Positions 22,061 to 31,035 of a stretch of 35,498 nt of DNA are shown piece after piece. The DNA is taken from contig CAMNBS010000003.1 in assembly GCA_946533175.1 (NCBI GenBank), forward strand, positions 1 to 35,498, written 5' to 3'. A program made the position numbers and the translations under genes. Position 1 is the stretch's first letter; every line of letters begins with the position of its first letter. Below the pieces are notes generated by a model. That model made no database searches, had not been told where the DNA came from, and was given only the letters and a program-made list of their open reading frames with translations. The stretch is from an uncultured Clostridia bacterium. GTDB taxonomy: Bacteria > Bacillota_I > Bacilli_A > RF39 > UBA660.

Positions 22061-22881
22061 TTTCCACCACCAACTTCATAACTAGTTGATACTACAAAAA
22101 AAGCTTCTTTATCTAATTCTCTAATTCCATCACGTAATTTATAATAATCTCTAGTCGGAATAACAACAAATAAAATAGATTTTTCTTTATTCGTAAAAGC
22201 TCCTTTTCCTTTTAAAATAGTAACACCATGACCTAAATCATTAATAATGAATTTTTTAATTTCATTAGGATTATTAGTGATAATATAAAACGATTTATTT
22301 CCAGTAAAACCTAAAATAACTTTATCGATTACAGCACTATATGTATATATAGCTATAGCTGAATAAATAAGTGATTCAAAGCCAAAAACAATGGTTCCAA
22401 AAACTACTACAATACTATCCAAGAAAAAAGTTCCAATACCAAAAGAAACATGTAAATATTTATTTAATATTTTAGTAATAATATCAACACCACCAGTAGT
22501 ATATCCTTCTTTATAGACAATTCCTAAGCCAAAACCAAATACTACTCCACCTACTAAAGCTGCTACTAACTTATTATCAATTATAATATTCATATTAACT
22601 AAAATAAGATTAGATAAATAAATAAAAAGTGGAAATAATATAGAACCAATAAAAGATCTTAACATTTCTTCTTTATCAAGAAAAATAAAGCCAATAATAA
22701 ATAGAATTAGTGATAAAATCAATACTACCAATGACTCATTAAAAGAAAATAAATAATTCAATATTTCGGCAATACCTGATACTCCACCAGGTACAATATA
22801 GTATGGTGAAAAAAATATATTAAAAGATATCGCACAAATAAGTGTGCCACAAACAATCATAAAAAATCTTTTTATTCTCAT
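22057..22881 (-). CDS. yitT: YitT-family membrane protein (first copy)
   Basis: 274 residues, same architecture as the following gene: FFSPYYIVPGGVSGIAEIL near the N-terminus, GYTTGGVDIITKIL in the middle, five membrane helices, and a C-terminal DUF2179 domain (about 200-274) ending STSYEVGGGK. The GPGG-like PGGVSG and TTGGVD loops are family hallmarks. It begins 3 nt after the prfB stop and its ribosome binding site (AAGAGG) is formed by the last codons of prfB, so it is translationally coupled to RF2. Function unknown; the two copies might form a heteromer, which is inference. Confidence 0.88.
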   Translation of the reverse strand: MRIKRFFMIVCGTLICAISFNIFFSPYYIVPGGVSGIAEILNYLFSFNESLVVLILSLILFIIGFIFLDKEEMLRSFIGSILFPLFIYLSNLILVNMNIIIDNKLVAALVGGVVFGFGLGIVYKEGYTTGGVDIITKILNKYLHVSFGIGTFFLDSIVVVFGTIVFGFESLIYSAIAIYTYSAVIDKVILGFTGNKSFYIITNNPNEIKKFIINDLGHGVTILKGKGAFTNKEKSILFVVIPTRDYYKLRDGIRELDKEAFFVVSTSYEVGGGK

Positions 22882-22883
22882 AA

Positions 22884-23976
22884 TTACCTCTTTAAATATG
22901 CTTCTACAAAACCATCAAATTCCCCATCTAAAACTTTACTAATATTACTTGTTTCATAATTTGTTCGATGATCTTTAACTAAAGAATAAGGATGCATAAC
23001 ATAACTTCTGATTTGACTACCAAATTCTATATTGGAATTTTCTCCTTTTATATTATTCATTTCTTGTTGTTTTTTTTCAAGTTCAAGAAGTTTTAATTTT
23101 CCCTTCAAAACATTCATAGCGCTCTCCCTGTTTTGAATTTGACTTCGTTCATTTTGACAAGTAACTACAATCTTTGTTGGAAGATGTGTTATTCGAACAG
23201 CTGATTCTGTTCTATTTATATGTTGTCCTCCTGCTCCACTACTTCGATATACATCAATTTTTAAATCTTTTTCATCAATCTTTATATCCACTTCTTCATT
23301 AAATAATGGAGTAATATCCACACTAGCGAAAGAAGTATGACGTTTATGATTAGCATCAAAAGGACTTAAACGAACAAGACGATGAACACCTTTTTCACCC
23401 TTTAAATAACCATAAGCATAATTACCATGAATTTTAATCGAAGCACTTTTAAGACCAGCTTCATCACCATCTAAATATGATAATACTTCATATCGGTAGT
23501 TATGTCTTTCTAAATATCGTAAATACATACGAAATAACATATCTGCCCAATCACAAGACTCTGTTCCACCTGCTCCAGCATGAATTTCTAATATACAATC
23601 ATTCTTATCATACGGACCAGATAATAAAAGTAATACTTCTAAATTGTCAATTTTTTGACTTAATTCTTTAGTATTTTCTTCGATATTATGTATTAAATCT
23701 TCATCATTTTCCTCATATAAAAGATTAATCATTTCAAGATTATTATCAATATCTTTTGATGTATTCAAAACACTTGTAACTATTTCTTTTAAAGAGTTCA
23801 TCTCATCAATAATCTCTGTTGATTTTTTTTGATCATTCCAAAAACCATCTTCCAAAGTTATTTGTTCCAATTCCTTAATTTTCTCTTGCTTACTTGGAAT
23901 GTCAAAGTGACCTCCATAGATCTTCAACACGATTTTTATATTGCTCTAAAGCTTTCTTTATTTCTTGTATTTCCAT
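22884..23976 (-). CDS. prfB: Peptide chain release factor 2, with programmed +1 frameshift
   Basis: The full product is 363 residues: 24 codons from the ATG at 23976, a +1 shift at CTT-TGA-C, then 339 codons to 22884. The first segment, MEIQEIKKALEQYKNRVEDL, is the normal RF2 N-terminus. The stop-recognition tripeptide SPF is in RLSPFDANH, and GGQ in SGAGGQHINR. RF2 reads UAA and UGA and is itself made by shifting past UGA when RF2 is scarce. GAGG precedes the ATG by 8 nt; a bare TATAAT (23995-24000) lies upstream. Two yitT genes follow in the same transcript. Confidence 0.95.
23901..23916 (-). promoter_or_regulatory. prfB programmed frameshift site
   Basis: Minus strand reads TGG AGG TCA CTT TGA C. 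The GGAGG is an internal Shine-Dalgarno-like element 3 nt before CTT; TGA (23902-23904) is the in-frame stop and C follows it. These are the conserved elements of RF2 autoregulation. Confidence 0.93.
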
Positions 23977-24010
23977 AATTTCATCCTCACATAAATTATA
24001 ACTTAATCGT

Positions 24011-24036
24011 AAAAAAAAATCCACACTAATTGTGGA
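24011..24036 (-). terminator. Intrinsic terminator of the KilA-N gene
   Basis: Stem TCCACA/TGTGGA (24031-24036 with 24020-24025) with a 5-nt loop and U9 on minus. Confidence 0.85.
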
Positions 24037-24055
24037 AATCTTTATTTATCCTCAA

Positions 24056-24937
24056 TTATATAGGTAACGATTGCCTGTTATTAACTTTATTTTCTATATA
24101 TTCAAGATTATTAAATGATTTATTATTTTTTAATAGTTCCATTTGCTTTCTAGCAATGTTATTTAATCTAATAAGTCTTTCACTTTGCGTTATTTTCATT
24201 TCAATTAATTCAGCATTGATATTTTCCAGATTGTTTAAAATTACCAAATGAAGTAAATCTGTATAATCTCTAATATTTCCTTTATCTGCAATTTTAGGAT
24301 TACCTTCTCTCCATTCTTTAGCAGTCATACCAAATAAGGCAACATTTAAAACATCGGCTTCTTCTGCATAAACATATTTTTTTTGTTTTTCAGTTAGAGT
24401 TGGAACTATTATACTTTTAATAGCATCAGTATGAACTACATAACTAACTTTTGCTAATACTCTATTAGCATGCCAATCAATTTTCTTCTGATAGGCTTCA
24501 TTTTTCTTTAATCTTTGAAATTCTTGAATTACATATAGTTTAAATTCTGGGCTTAGCCAACTTGCAAACTCAAAAGCAATATCTGAATCAGCAAACGTTC
24601 CACCATCATATCTACCTGATTTTGATATAATTCCAATAGCATTCGTTTCTCTTATCCATTTTTGAGGCGACATTTTAAAAGTATTGCTTCCAGCTTCATT
24701 TTTAAACGTATCGAATTTGCCCCCTTTAAAATTTTCATTATGTATACTTTCCCATAATCCTAAATATGAAATTACTTCTTTGCTTCTCATCCAATCCCTA
24801 ATAGGAAGTCTTGGTTCATCATTATCTGCATATCTTGCTAAATCAGTTAGTGAAATATATTCTTTATTTTCAATTATTAAAACACCAATTTTACGGTCTT
24901 TTACTATAAATTCAGTTTTAATATTGTCTTTATTCAT
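24056..24937 (-). CDS. KilA-N domain protein
   Basis: 293 residues. The KilA-N domain covers about 15-145: YISLTDLARYAD, then RDWMRSKEVISYLGLWE, WIRETNAIGI, and the end GGTFADSDIAFEFASWLSPEF plus VIQEFQRLK. The C-terminal part (about 150-290) is helical, with ALFGMTAKEWREGNP recalling Bro/KilA-N associated regions. KilA-N is a DNA-binding fold common in phages and large DNA viruses, and stand-alone versions of this type are found in gut bacteria; function is unknown. AAAGGATG precedes the ATG. It is isolated between lysS and prfB with its own terminator and a non-coding gap upstream, which suggests acquisition, but no integrase, att site or other phage gene is present. Confidence 0.88.
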   Translation of the reverse strand: MNKDNIKTEFIVKDRKIGVLIIENKEYISLTDLARYADNDEPRLPIRDWMRSKEVISYLGLWESIHNENFKGGKFDTFKNEAGSNTFKMSPQKWIRETNAIGIISKSGRYDGGTFADSDIAFEFASWLSPEFKLYVIQEFQRLKKNEAYQKKIDWHANRVLAKVSYVVHTDAIKSIIVPTLTEKQKKYVYAEEADVLNVALFGMTAKEWREGNPKIADKGNIRDYTDLLHLVILNNLENINAELIEMKITQSERLIRLNNIARKQMELLKNNKSFNNLEYIENKVNNRQSLPI

Positions 24938-25314
24938 AACTCACATCCTTTCTATAATTGAATAAAGTTTCTTTAATTATTTATTCTATCATAAAATTGA
25001 TCATTTAAATTAATAATTGTATAATTATCTCTCAAAATCTTCACTTTCTTTCCACAAAAAAAATCAATTCCATTTGTAGAATTGATTTTTATTAATAAAT
25101 TGAACCAAAATTAAACAAGACTATTTAATAGTGGAGATGAGTTACAATAAAAACAAACAAAATATCACTCAATAAATGTCAACTTTGTTTTACCAAAGTT
25201 TAGCTAAACCATTTTTTTAGTTAATTTATCTTGATATATAAAGTATAGTATATTTTTCATATGCTTTCGTATTATTCTGTCATTTTACAATTTACCTTTA
25301 AAATTGACCAATCT
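24938..25314. other. Non-coding gap between KilA-N and lysS
   Basis: 377 nt with no convincing gene: the longest ATG-led frame I noticed is about 12 codons. It holds one strong bidirectional terminator (25055-25092) and a smaller inverted repeat AACTTTG-TTTTAC-CAAAGTT (25181-25200). No clear sigma-A promoter for the KilA-N gene was found. No known RNA family was recognised. Confidence 0.6.
25055..25092. terminator. Strong bidirectional terminator in the gap
   Basis: A perfect 10-bp stem (25061-25070 with 25079-25088), 8-nt loop, with T-runs on both sides. On minus it would end the lysS transcript, about 225 nt after its stop. Confidence 0.75.
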
Positions 25315-26787
25315 TTATTTATTATCAATTTGACGCATTAATGGGAATAGAACAACATCACGAATAGATGGTACATCATAGATTAACATTAATAATCGAT
25401 CTATTCCAAAACCAAGACCAGATATTGGTGGCATACCTTGTTCCATTGCTCCCATAAATCCTTCATCAACTTCCATTGTTTCTTCATCACCTTGTTCTTT
25501 AGCTAGTAATTGGTCTTCAAAAGCTTGACGTTGAATTATTGGATTAACAAGTTCAGAATATGCCTTACATAATTCCGTTCCACCAGCAACAACTTGAAAT
25601 ACATCAATAATACGACTATCATTATCATTACGACGGGCAAGTGGTATTAAAACTGCAGGATAATTATAAATAACAGTTGGTTCAACTATACCAGCACGAA
25701 TTGTTCTTTTATAAACGAAATCAATAATTTGACTTAATGAATAATAATCTTCTAAATCTTTATTAGTAAATAATCCCTTTTCAACAATTTTCTTTTTTAA
25801 TTCTTCAGGATTATCAATAGCTAAAAAATCAAATCCTAATATTTCTCTTAATTTTTCAACATAATTAATTCGAGTAAATTCTTTACCAAAATCTAAAGTA
25901 TTACCGCGATAAGTAATCGTTGTTGTTCCAACAAGTTCCATCATTAAACTTCGAATAAAGTTTTGATAAAATTTTAAATTATCTTCAAAATTCCAATATG
26001 AAGCATACCATTCAACTTGAGTGAATTCTTGTAAATGTTCTGTATCCATTCCTTCATTACGGAAACATTTTGCTACTTCATATACACGATGAAATCCTCC
26101 TGAAATACACTGCTTTAAGTATGTTTCAGGTGCAATACGTAAGTTTAAATCCATATCTAGAGCATTATGATGGGTATAAAATGGTCGAGCTGCTGCACCA
26201 CATACTGCTGTTTGCATAATTGGCGTTTCAACTTGTAAAAATTCATTTTCACCTAAATATTTATGAATAAATGAATATAATCTACTTCTACCTAAAAACA
26301 CTTTACGAGATTCTTCATTTGATATTAAATCAACATATCTTTCACGATAACGATCTTCAATATCTGTTAAGCCATGAAACTTTTCAGGAAGTGGCTTTAA
26401 TGCTTTACCTAAAAAAGTAAAATCATCAGCACGAAGAGTCTTTTCACCTGTTTGAGTAGTAAACATTTCCCCCTCTACACCAAGAAAATCTCCAACATCA
26501 ATCATTGATTTAAAAAAACTATATTTTTCTTCACCAACCAAGTCAATTTTAATAGATACCTGTAAACTTCCTTCTAAATCTCGAATACGTAAAAAAGATA
26601 ACTTACCCATTTTACGCATAAAAACGATTCTTCCTGCTACACGAACATCTTTCTCCCCATCTGGTAGATTAATCGCTTCATGTAAACGATGTGTAATTTC
26701 ATATCTTTCAGGATATGGATTACAAATTTTTTTAATTTCCTCTAATTTTTCTCTTCTAACAATTTCTTGTTCTGTTAATTCTCTCAT
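25315..26787 (-). CDS. lysS: Lysyl-tRNA synthetase, class II
   Basis: 490 residues from MRELTEQEIVRREKL. An N-terminal OB-fold anticodon domain (about 55-140: VRVAGRIVFMRKMGKLSF) precedes the class II core with motif 1 FLQVETPIMQ, motif 2 FRNEGMDTEHLQEFTQVEW and motif 3 GLGFGIDRLLML. Reaction: ATP-dependent charging of tRNA-Lys in the cytosol. The ATG at 26787 is chosen because GAGGAAATT precedes it; the longer 26814 start overlaps the RDD gene. It follows dusB-RDD; in B. subtilis lysS also follows dusB (yacF). No hairpin lies directly after the stop. Confidence 0.97.
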   Translation of the reverse strand: MRELTEQEIVRREKLEEIKKICNPYPERYEITHRLHEAINLPDGEKDVRVAGRIVFMRKMGKLSFLRIRDLEGSLQVSIKIDLVGEEKYSFFKSMIDVGDFLGVEGEMFTTQTGEKTLRADDFTFLGKALKPLPEKFHGLTDIEDRYRERYVDLISNEESRKVFLGRSRLYSFIHKYLGENEFLQVETPIMQTAVCGAAARPFYTHHNALDMDLNLRIAPETYLKQCISGGFHRVYEVAKCFRNEGMDTEHLQEFTQVEWYASYWNFEDNLKFYQNFIRSLMMELVGTTTITYRGNTLDFGKEFTRINYVEKLREILGFDFLAIDNPEELKKKIVEKGLFTNKDLEDYYSLSQIIDFVYKRTIRAGIVEPTVIYNYPAVLIPLARRNDNDSRIIDVFQVVAGGTELCKAYSELVNPIIQRQAFEDQLLAKEQGDEETMEVDEGFMGAMEQGMPPISGLGFGIDRLLMLIYDVPSIRDVVLFPLMRQIDNK

Positions 26788-26797
26788 AATTTCCTCA

Positions 26798-27439
26798 CTA
26801 TTTTTCTTCAACAATTTCCCCTTCTATTTGTTCTTCATCTTTTATATTAATAATTTTAGTATTTCCTAATAAATCATGTAAACCCCTTCCATCTTCGCGA
26901 TATAGCATAAAGATAAAAGATAAAAGCATAGTTACCAATAAAAGATTACTTGAAAGACTATCATATTTTATAAAAGCCTCTTTTTCTAATGTACTAATTA
27001 AAATGACGTCTATCGCATTAAATAAAATCATATTAATAATTATACTTCTTAAGAAATAATTAAATATTGTTAATTTCTTATTATTAGCACTTGTAATCTT
27101 TATTTTTACAATATATTTACCTAAGGTTATACCATGGCAGAAATAACACATAATTACATAATAAACAATCGATACACCAAGAGTTATTACAGTTACTGGA
27201 ACACTTTCTTTACTCATACTATAACTAATATCTTTTAATTCATTATTATATTCTTCAGAAGTAATTTCTTCATTTGTTCTTTTTTCTACTAAATCAATCA
27301 TTTTTTGAACTTCAGCTTCATATTTATTATCATTACCTGTAATAATAATAGCTAATATTCCTGATAAAATAACAACAATTAAAAAATCAATGCCATAGGC
27401 AATTACTCGCTTATATAAATATGGTTTTTTCTTATTCAT
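26798..27439 (-). CDS. RDD-family membrane protein
   Basis: 213 residues from [11 protein letters not shown]. The RDD signature is present: [16 protein letters not shown] (about 8-23, Arg-Asp type first helix) and the C-terminal [14 protein letters not shown]. About four membrane segments; between the first two is a charged, probably extracellular loop (about 45-85). Family function is not settled; some RDD proteins are implicated in sodium/proton exchange or compatible-solute transport. The 27439 ATG is preferred because AAGGAG lies 7 nt upstream; it overlaps the dusB stop by 8 nt. It is an insertion between dusB and lysS compared with B. subtilis. Confidence 0.82.
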   Translation of the reverse strand: MNKKKPYLYKRVIAYGIDFLIVVILSGILAIIITGNDNKYEAEVQKMIDLVEKRTNEEITSEEYNNELKDISYSMSKESVPVTVITLGVSIVYYVIMCYFCHGITLGKYIVKIKITSANNKKLTIFNYFLRSIIINMILFNAIDVILISTLEKEAFIKYDSLSSNLLLVTMLLSFIFMLYREDGRGLHDLLGNTKIINIKDEEQIEGEIVEEK

Positions 27440-28412
27440 CATAGTTCTCCTTAAAATCATTTAATAAATTAATTATATCACATACTCTATTCGCTTGATA
27501 GACTTTTTCTTTAATAAGATTACTATTTTTTAAACCTTTTAAATACCAAGCAATATGATTTCTAATTTCCAAACAGACTAATTTTTCAGGTTTAATCTTA
27601 CTTAAATAATCCAAATGTTTTAATGCCATATCTATTTTTTCTTTATACGTACGTTTCCGTGGCAGACCACCATTTTTTAAAAAGATATTAATATCACTCA
27701 CAAGCCAAGGATTACCCAATACACCGCGACCAACCATAATAAGATCACAACCTGTCTCATCAAGCATTCTTTTAGCATCATATACATCTTTAATATCCCC
27801 ATTACCAATCACTGGAATACTAACACTTTCTTTAACCTTCTTAATAAGACTCCAATCAGCTGTTCCACTATAACCTTGACTTCTAGTTCTTGGATGAATA
27901 CAAATAGCTTTAGCACCAGCTTTTTCACATATTTTTGCCACTTCACATGCATTAATACTATTTTTATCCCAACCACTTCTTATCTTAACAGTTACAGGAC
28001 ATTTAACCGCTTCACATACACTTTTAACAATAGAATATATTTTATCTGGATTTTTCAAAAGGGCACTACCAGCTTGAGATTTAACTGCTACTTTTGGAAC
28101 AGGACACCCCATATTAATATCAATAATATCTGGTTTCATTTCTTTTTCAATATATTTTGCAGCTTTAACAAAAGTTTCTTCATCACTACCAAAAATTTGT
28201 TGCGTAATAGGTCTTTCTACTTCTTCCATAAATAACATATCTTTTGTTTTATTATTTCCATAAAAGATTGCCTTATCACTAACCATTTCAGCATATATTA
28301 AAGCAGCTCCTTCTTCTTTAATTATTTTACGAAAAGCACTATTACATATTCCTGCCATAGGAGCTAAAACTACTTTACCATTAATACAAACATTACCAAT
28401 TTTAATACACAT
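27432..28412 (-). CDS. dusB: tRNA-dihydrouridine synthase B
   Basis: 326 residues from [18 protein letters not shown]. The FMN-binding TIM barrel shows [31 protein letters not shown] with the catalytic Cys, [24 protein letters not shown] and [10 protein letters not shown]; a short helical tRNA-binding domain ends the protein. Role: NADPH-dependent reduction of specific uridines in tRNA. The 28412 start has GGGTGAT just upstream; the longer 28436 start does not. A TATAAT (28463-28468) lies upstream; between it and the gene the leader can form a short ACGC/GCGT hairpin. It heads the dusB-RDD-lysS operon. Confidence 0.93.
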   Translation of the reverse strand: MCIKIGNVCINGKVVLAPMAGICNSAFRKIIKEEGAALIYAEMVSDKAIFYGNNKTKDMLFMEEVERPITQQIFGSDEETFVKAAKYIEKEMKPDIIDINMGCPVPKVAVKSQAGSALLKNPDKIYSIVKSVCEAVKCPVTVKIRSGWDKNSINACEVAKICEKAGAKAICIHPRTRSQGYSGTADWSLIKKVKESVSIPVIGNGDIKDVYDAKRMLDETGCDLIMVGRGVLGNPWLVSDINIFLKNGGLPRKRTYKEKIDMALKHLDYLSKIKPEKLVCLEIRNHIAWYLKGLKNSNLIKEKVYQANRVCDIINLLNDFKENYDE

Positions 28413-28481
28413 ATTATCACCCATGTATACGCCCAATAAAGCGTTTTTGAATTAATGACCATATTATACTATAAAAAATAA

Positions 28482-28510
28482 TAAAAAAAAAGAGTTAACT
28501 TAATAACTCT
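28482..28510 (-). terminator. Intrinsic terminator of the LysM lipoprotein gene
   Basis: The 7-bp stem AGAGTTA/TAACTCT (28504-28510 with 28491-28497) is followed by U9 on minus. It begins inside the TAG stop (28509-28511). Confidence 0.85.
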
Positions 28511-28967
28511 ATTTTGCGGCATAATTATAGATTATTTGATCAACTTCAATTAGATCAATATTCTTAATACCATTATACTTTGCTAACTTGTAGCAATTAA
28601 CATGCCATGTTCTAGCAATTAAACTTAAGGTATCTCCCCATACTACTTTATAACTCTTAGCTCCACGTGATGAATTAATTCTAGTGTTTTCTTTCCATTC
28701 AACACCATTTCTCTTTAATAATTTAACAGTTTTTTTTGTAGTATTAGAAGCATTTGAATTATTATTAGTATTATTGGCATTATTATTGTTGTTACTATTG
28801 TTATTAGTTTGACCTTCTTGTTTTCCTGTTTCATTTTGTTTTTGTCCTTCTTGTGACTCAGGTTTCTTTTCATCTTCATTAGGATCCTTTTCACAACCAG
28901 CAGCAATAACCAAAGTAAATACTAACAATAAACTTAAGAAAAATGTACTAAGTTTCTTTGAATTCAT
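28509..28967 (-). CDS. LysM-domain lipoprotein with Asn-rich linker
   Basis: 152 residues. A lipoprotein signal ends in VIAAGC (lipobox, Cys25). Then an acidic and Gln-rich stretch (26-52), an Asn-rich low-complexity linker (about 54-76), and a C-terminal LysM domain (about 103-149: KSYKVVWGDTLSLIARTWHV followed by YKLAKYNGI). LysM binds N-acetylglucosamine glycans of peptidoglycan. It is likely tethered to the membrane with LysM reaching the wall. It has its own promoter and GGGGG ribosome binding site, and its own terminator. It sits between ftsH and dusB. Confidence 0.9.
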   Translation of the reverse strand: MNSKKLSTFFLSLLLVFTLVIAAGCEKDPNEDEKKPESQEGQKQNETGKQEGQTNNNSNNNNNANNTNNNSNASNTTKKTVKLLKRNGVEWKENTRINSSRGAKSYKVVWGDTLSLIARTWHVNCYKLAKYNGIKNIDLIEVDQIIYNYAAK

Positions 28968-29001
28968 AATGTTCCCCCAATCTGTTATTTTTCACATATT
29001 C

Positions 29002-29031
29002 AATATACCATATTTTATAGATGAAAAGCAA
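29002..29031 (-). promoter_or_regulatory. Promoter of the LysM lipoprotein gene
   Basis: Minus strand: TTGCTT (29026-29031), 18-nt spacer ending in TGG (extended -10), TATATT (29002-29007). Confidence 0.5.
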
Positions 29032-29040
29032 ATACTTGAC

Positions 29041-29057
29041 ATATTATGACATAATAT
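29041..29057. repeat. 17-nt perfect palindrome between ftsH and the LysM gene
   Basis: ATATTATG-A-CATAATAT: 8-bp arms around a single base, just after the ftsH terminator and upstream of the LysM promoter. It is a candidate protein-binding site. Confidence 0.5.
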
Positions 29058-29060
29058 ATT

Positions 29061-29088
29061 AAAAAAGAGCCTATTTATTAAGCTCTTT
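29061..29088 (-). terminator. Terminator with the ftsH stop in its loop
   Basis: Stem AAAGAGC/GCTCTTT (29082-29088 with 29064-29070); the 11-nt loop (29071-29081) starts at the TAG stop (29071-29073). U-rich tail on minus. Confidence 0.7.
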
Positions 29089-31023
29089 AATCAATTCTTC
29101 TTTAGTCATTTTACTATAACCTTTAATTCCAGCCTCTTGAGCTTTTTCACGAAGTTCTTCAAGAGATAAATCATTTAAAGAAGTATCATCAGGTAATTCA
29201 CCATGTTCTTCTAGATAAAGAATTTCTTCATGGGTTAATGTTTCTTTTTCTAATAAAGCATTAGCGATTAGATGAACTAAATCAATATTATCTTTCAATA
29301 TCTTAGTGGCATTTTTGTAACATTCATCCATTATTTTACGGATTTCAATATCTATTTCATGAGCAACTGTATCGGAGAAATTTCTTGTTTTATTATAATC
29401 TCTTCCAATGAAAACACTTTCACTTTGTTGTTCTAATTGAACAGGACCAAGATCACTCATACCATATTCAGTAACCATTGCACGAGCTATTTTAGTAGCC
29501 TTTTCAAAGTCATTATGAGCTCCTGTAGTTATTTCACCAAAGTTTATTTCTTCGGATACACGACCACCTAATAAACCTGTAATTTGTTCTAATAATTCTG
29601 TTTTAGTTTGTGTATACTTCTCTTCTTTTGGAACCATCATCGCATATCCACCAGCATAACTTCTTGGAATAATAGTTACCTTTTGAACATCATTAGCACT
29701 ATTTAATTTAAGTCCTAATACAACGTGTCCTGCTTCATGATGAGCAACCATATTACGTTCTTTTTCAGTATATTTCTTACTTACTTTAGCAGGTCCCATC
29801 AAAACACGGTCTGTTGCTTCATCTATTTCACTCATCGTAATAAACTCTTTGTTACGTCGTACTGCAAGTAAAGCAGCTTCATTAAGTAAATTTTCAAGGT
29901 CAGCACCACTAAATCCTGGCGTACGTTTTGCTAAATTTGCTAATTTAATATTTTTATCTAAAATCTTATTTCTTGCATGAACCTCAAGTATTTCTTCACG
30001 ACCTTTAACATCAGGTAAATTAACAGTTACTTGACGATCAAATCTTCCTGGTCTCAAAAGAGCAGGATCCAAAACATCAGCACGGTTAGTAGCAGCTATA
30101 ATAATAATTCCTTCATTAGCACCAAAACCATCCATTTCCGTTAATAATTGGTTAAGAGTTTGTTCTCTTTCATCATGGCCACCACCAAGACCTGTTCCAC
30201 GTTGACGACCAACTGCATCAATCTCATCAATAAATATTAAACATGGAGCATTATTTTTAGCTTGTTTAAACATATCACGAACACGACTAGCTCCAACACC
30301 AACAAACAATTCAACGAAATCAGAACCACTAATATAATAAAATGGAACATTAGCTTCTCCAGCAACTGCCCTAGCAAGTAATGTTTTACCAGTTCCAGGA
30401 GGACCAACAAGTAATACACCTTTAGGAATTCTTGCTCCTAATTTTTGAAATTTCTTTGGATTTTTTAAGAAATCAATTAATTCTTTAACTTCTTCTTTTT
30501 CTTCTTTTAATCCAGCTACATCTTTAAATGTAACTTTATTACGACTATCTGATAATCTAGCACGACTCTTTCCAAAATCAAATGAACGGTTAGCACCACC
30601 AGCTTGTCTACTTAAGAAATATATTCCTCCACCAACAATAATTAATATTGGTAAAAAATTAACTAAAATAACTAACAATGTACTAGAACTTGGATCTTTA
30701 TTTACTTTAATAATGTAATCATATTTTTCATAACCATCTACTAAATCCTTAACAACTTCATCAGAAAGTGGAGCTGTTACTTTAAATGATTCATTTTCTT
30801 TATAATCCTTTAATTTACCTTCAATATAGTAAACTCCCCCATCATTACTAGGAGTTACATCAATATTGGTAACTTTTCCTTCAGATACTTTATTCATAAA
30901 CTCATTAAAAGTTAAATTATTTACTTTAACACTCATGACTTTATACATATAAAATAATACAACCATTAATCCAATTAACAGAATATATGGTAAAACATTT
31001 TTCTTGACATCTTTTTTATTCAT
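29071..31023 (-). CDS. ftsH: ATP-dependent zinc metalloprotease FtsH
   Basis: 650 residues: two membrane helices (about 11-28 and 115-137) around a small external domain, then AAA+ with Walker A GPPGTGKT (207-214), Walker B FIDEID (264-269), the second region of homology with GRFDR, and the M41 protease with HEAGH (429-433). Role: hexameric membrane protease for quality control and regulated proteolysis. AAGGAG precedes the ATG; the gene lies 12 nt after tilS in one transcript. In B. subtilis hprT separates tilS and ftsH; it is absent here. Confidence 0.98.
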   Translation of the reverse strand: MNKKDVKKNVLPYILLIGLMVVLFYMYKVMSVKVNNLTFNEFMNKVSEGKVTNIDVTPSNDGGVYYIEGKLKDYKENESFKVTAPLSDEVVKDLVDGYEKYDYIIKVNKDPSSSTLLVILVNFLPILIIVGGGIYFLSRQAGGANRSFDFGKSRARLSDSRNKVTFKDVAGLKEEKEEVKELIDFLKNPKKFQKLGARIPKGVLLVGPPGTGKTLLARAVAGEANVPFYYISGSDFVELFVGVGASRVRDMFKQAKNNAPCLIFIDEIDAVGRQRGTGLGGGHDEREQTLNQLLTEMDGFGANEGIIIIAATNRADVLDPALLRPGRFDRQVTVNLPDVKGREEILEVHARNKILDKNIKLANLAKRTPGFSGADLENLLNEAALLAVRRNKEFITMSEIDEATDRVLMGPAKVSKKYTEKERNMVAHHEAGHVVLGLKLNSANDVQKVTIIPRSYAGGYAMMVPKEEKYTQTKTELLEQITGLLGGRVSEEINFGEITTGAHNDFEKATKIARAMVTEYGMSDLGPVQLEQQSESVFIGRDYNKTRNFSDTVAHEIDIEIRKIMDECYKNATKILKDNIDLVHLIANALLEKETLTHEEILYLEEHGELPDDTSLNDLSLEELREKAQEAGIKGYSKMTKEELIKELNK

Positions 31024-31035
31024 AATTTCTCTCCT

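Noticed and set aside
25181-25320. Hairpin after lysS as its terminator
   Set aside because: The AAATTGA/TCAATTT pairing near the stop has a 17-nt loop and no U-tract; the smaller repeat at 25181-25200 also lacks a T-run.
27876-28235. Plus-strand frame of 119 codons
   Set aside because: Antisense to dusB. Its Phe/Ser/Asn-rich translation is a shadow of the dusB codons.
28429-28447. Plus-strand terminator ACGC/GCGT followed by T5
   Set aside because: There is no plus-strand gene to end here; it is more likely part of the dusB leader.
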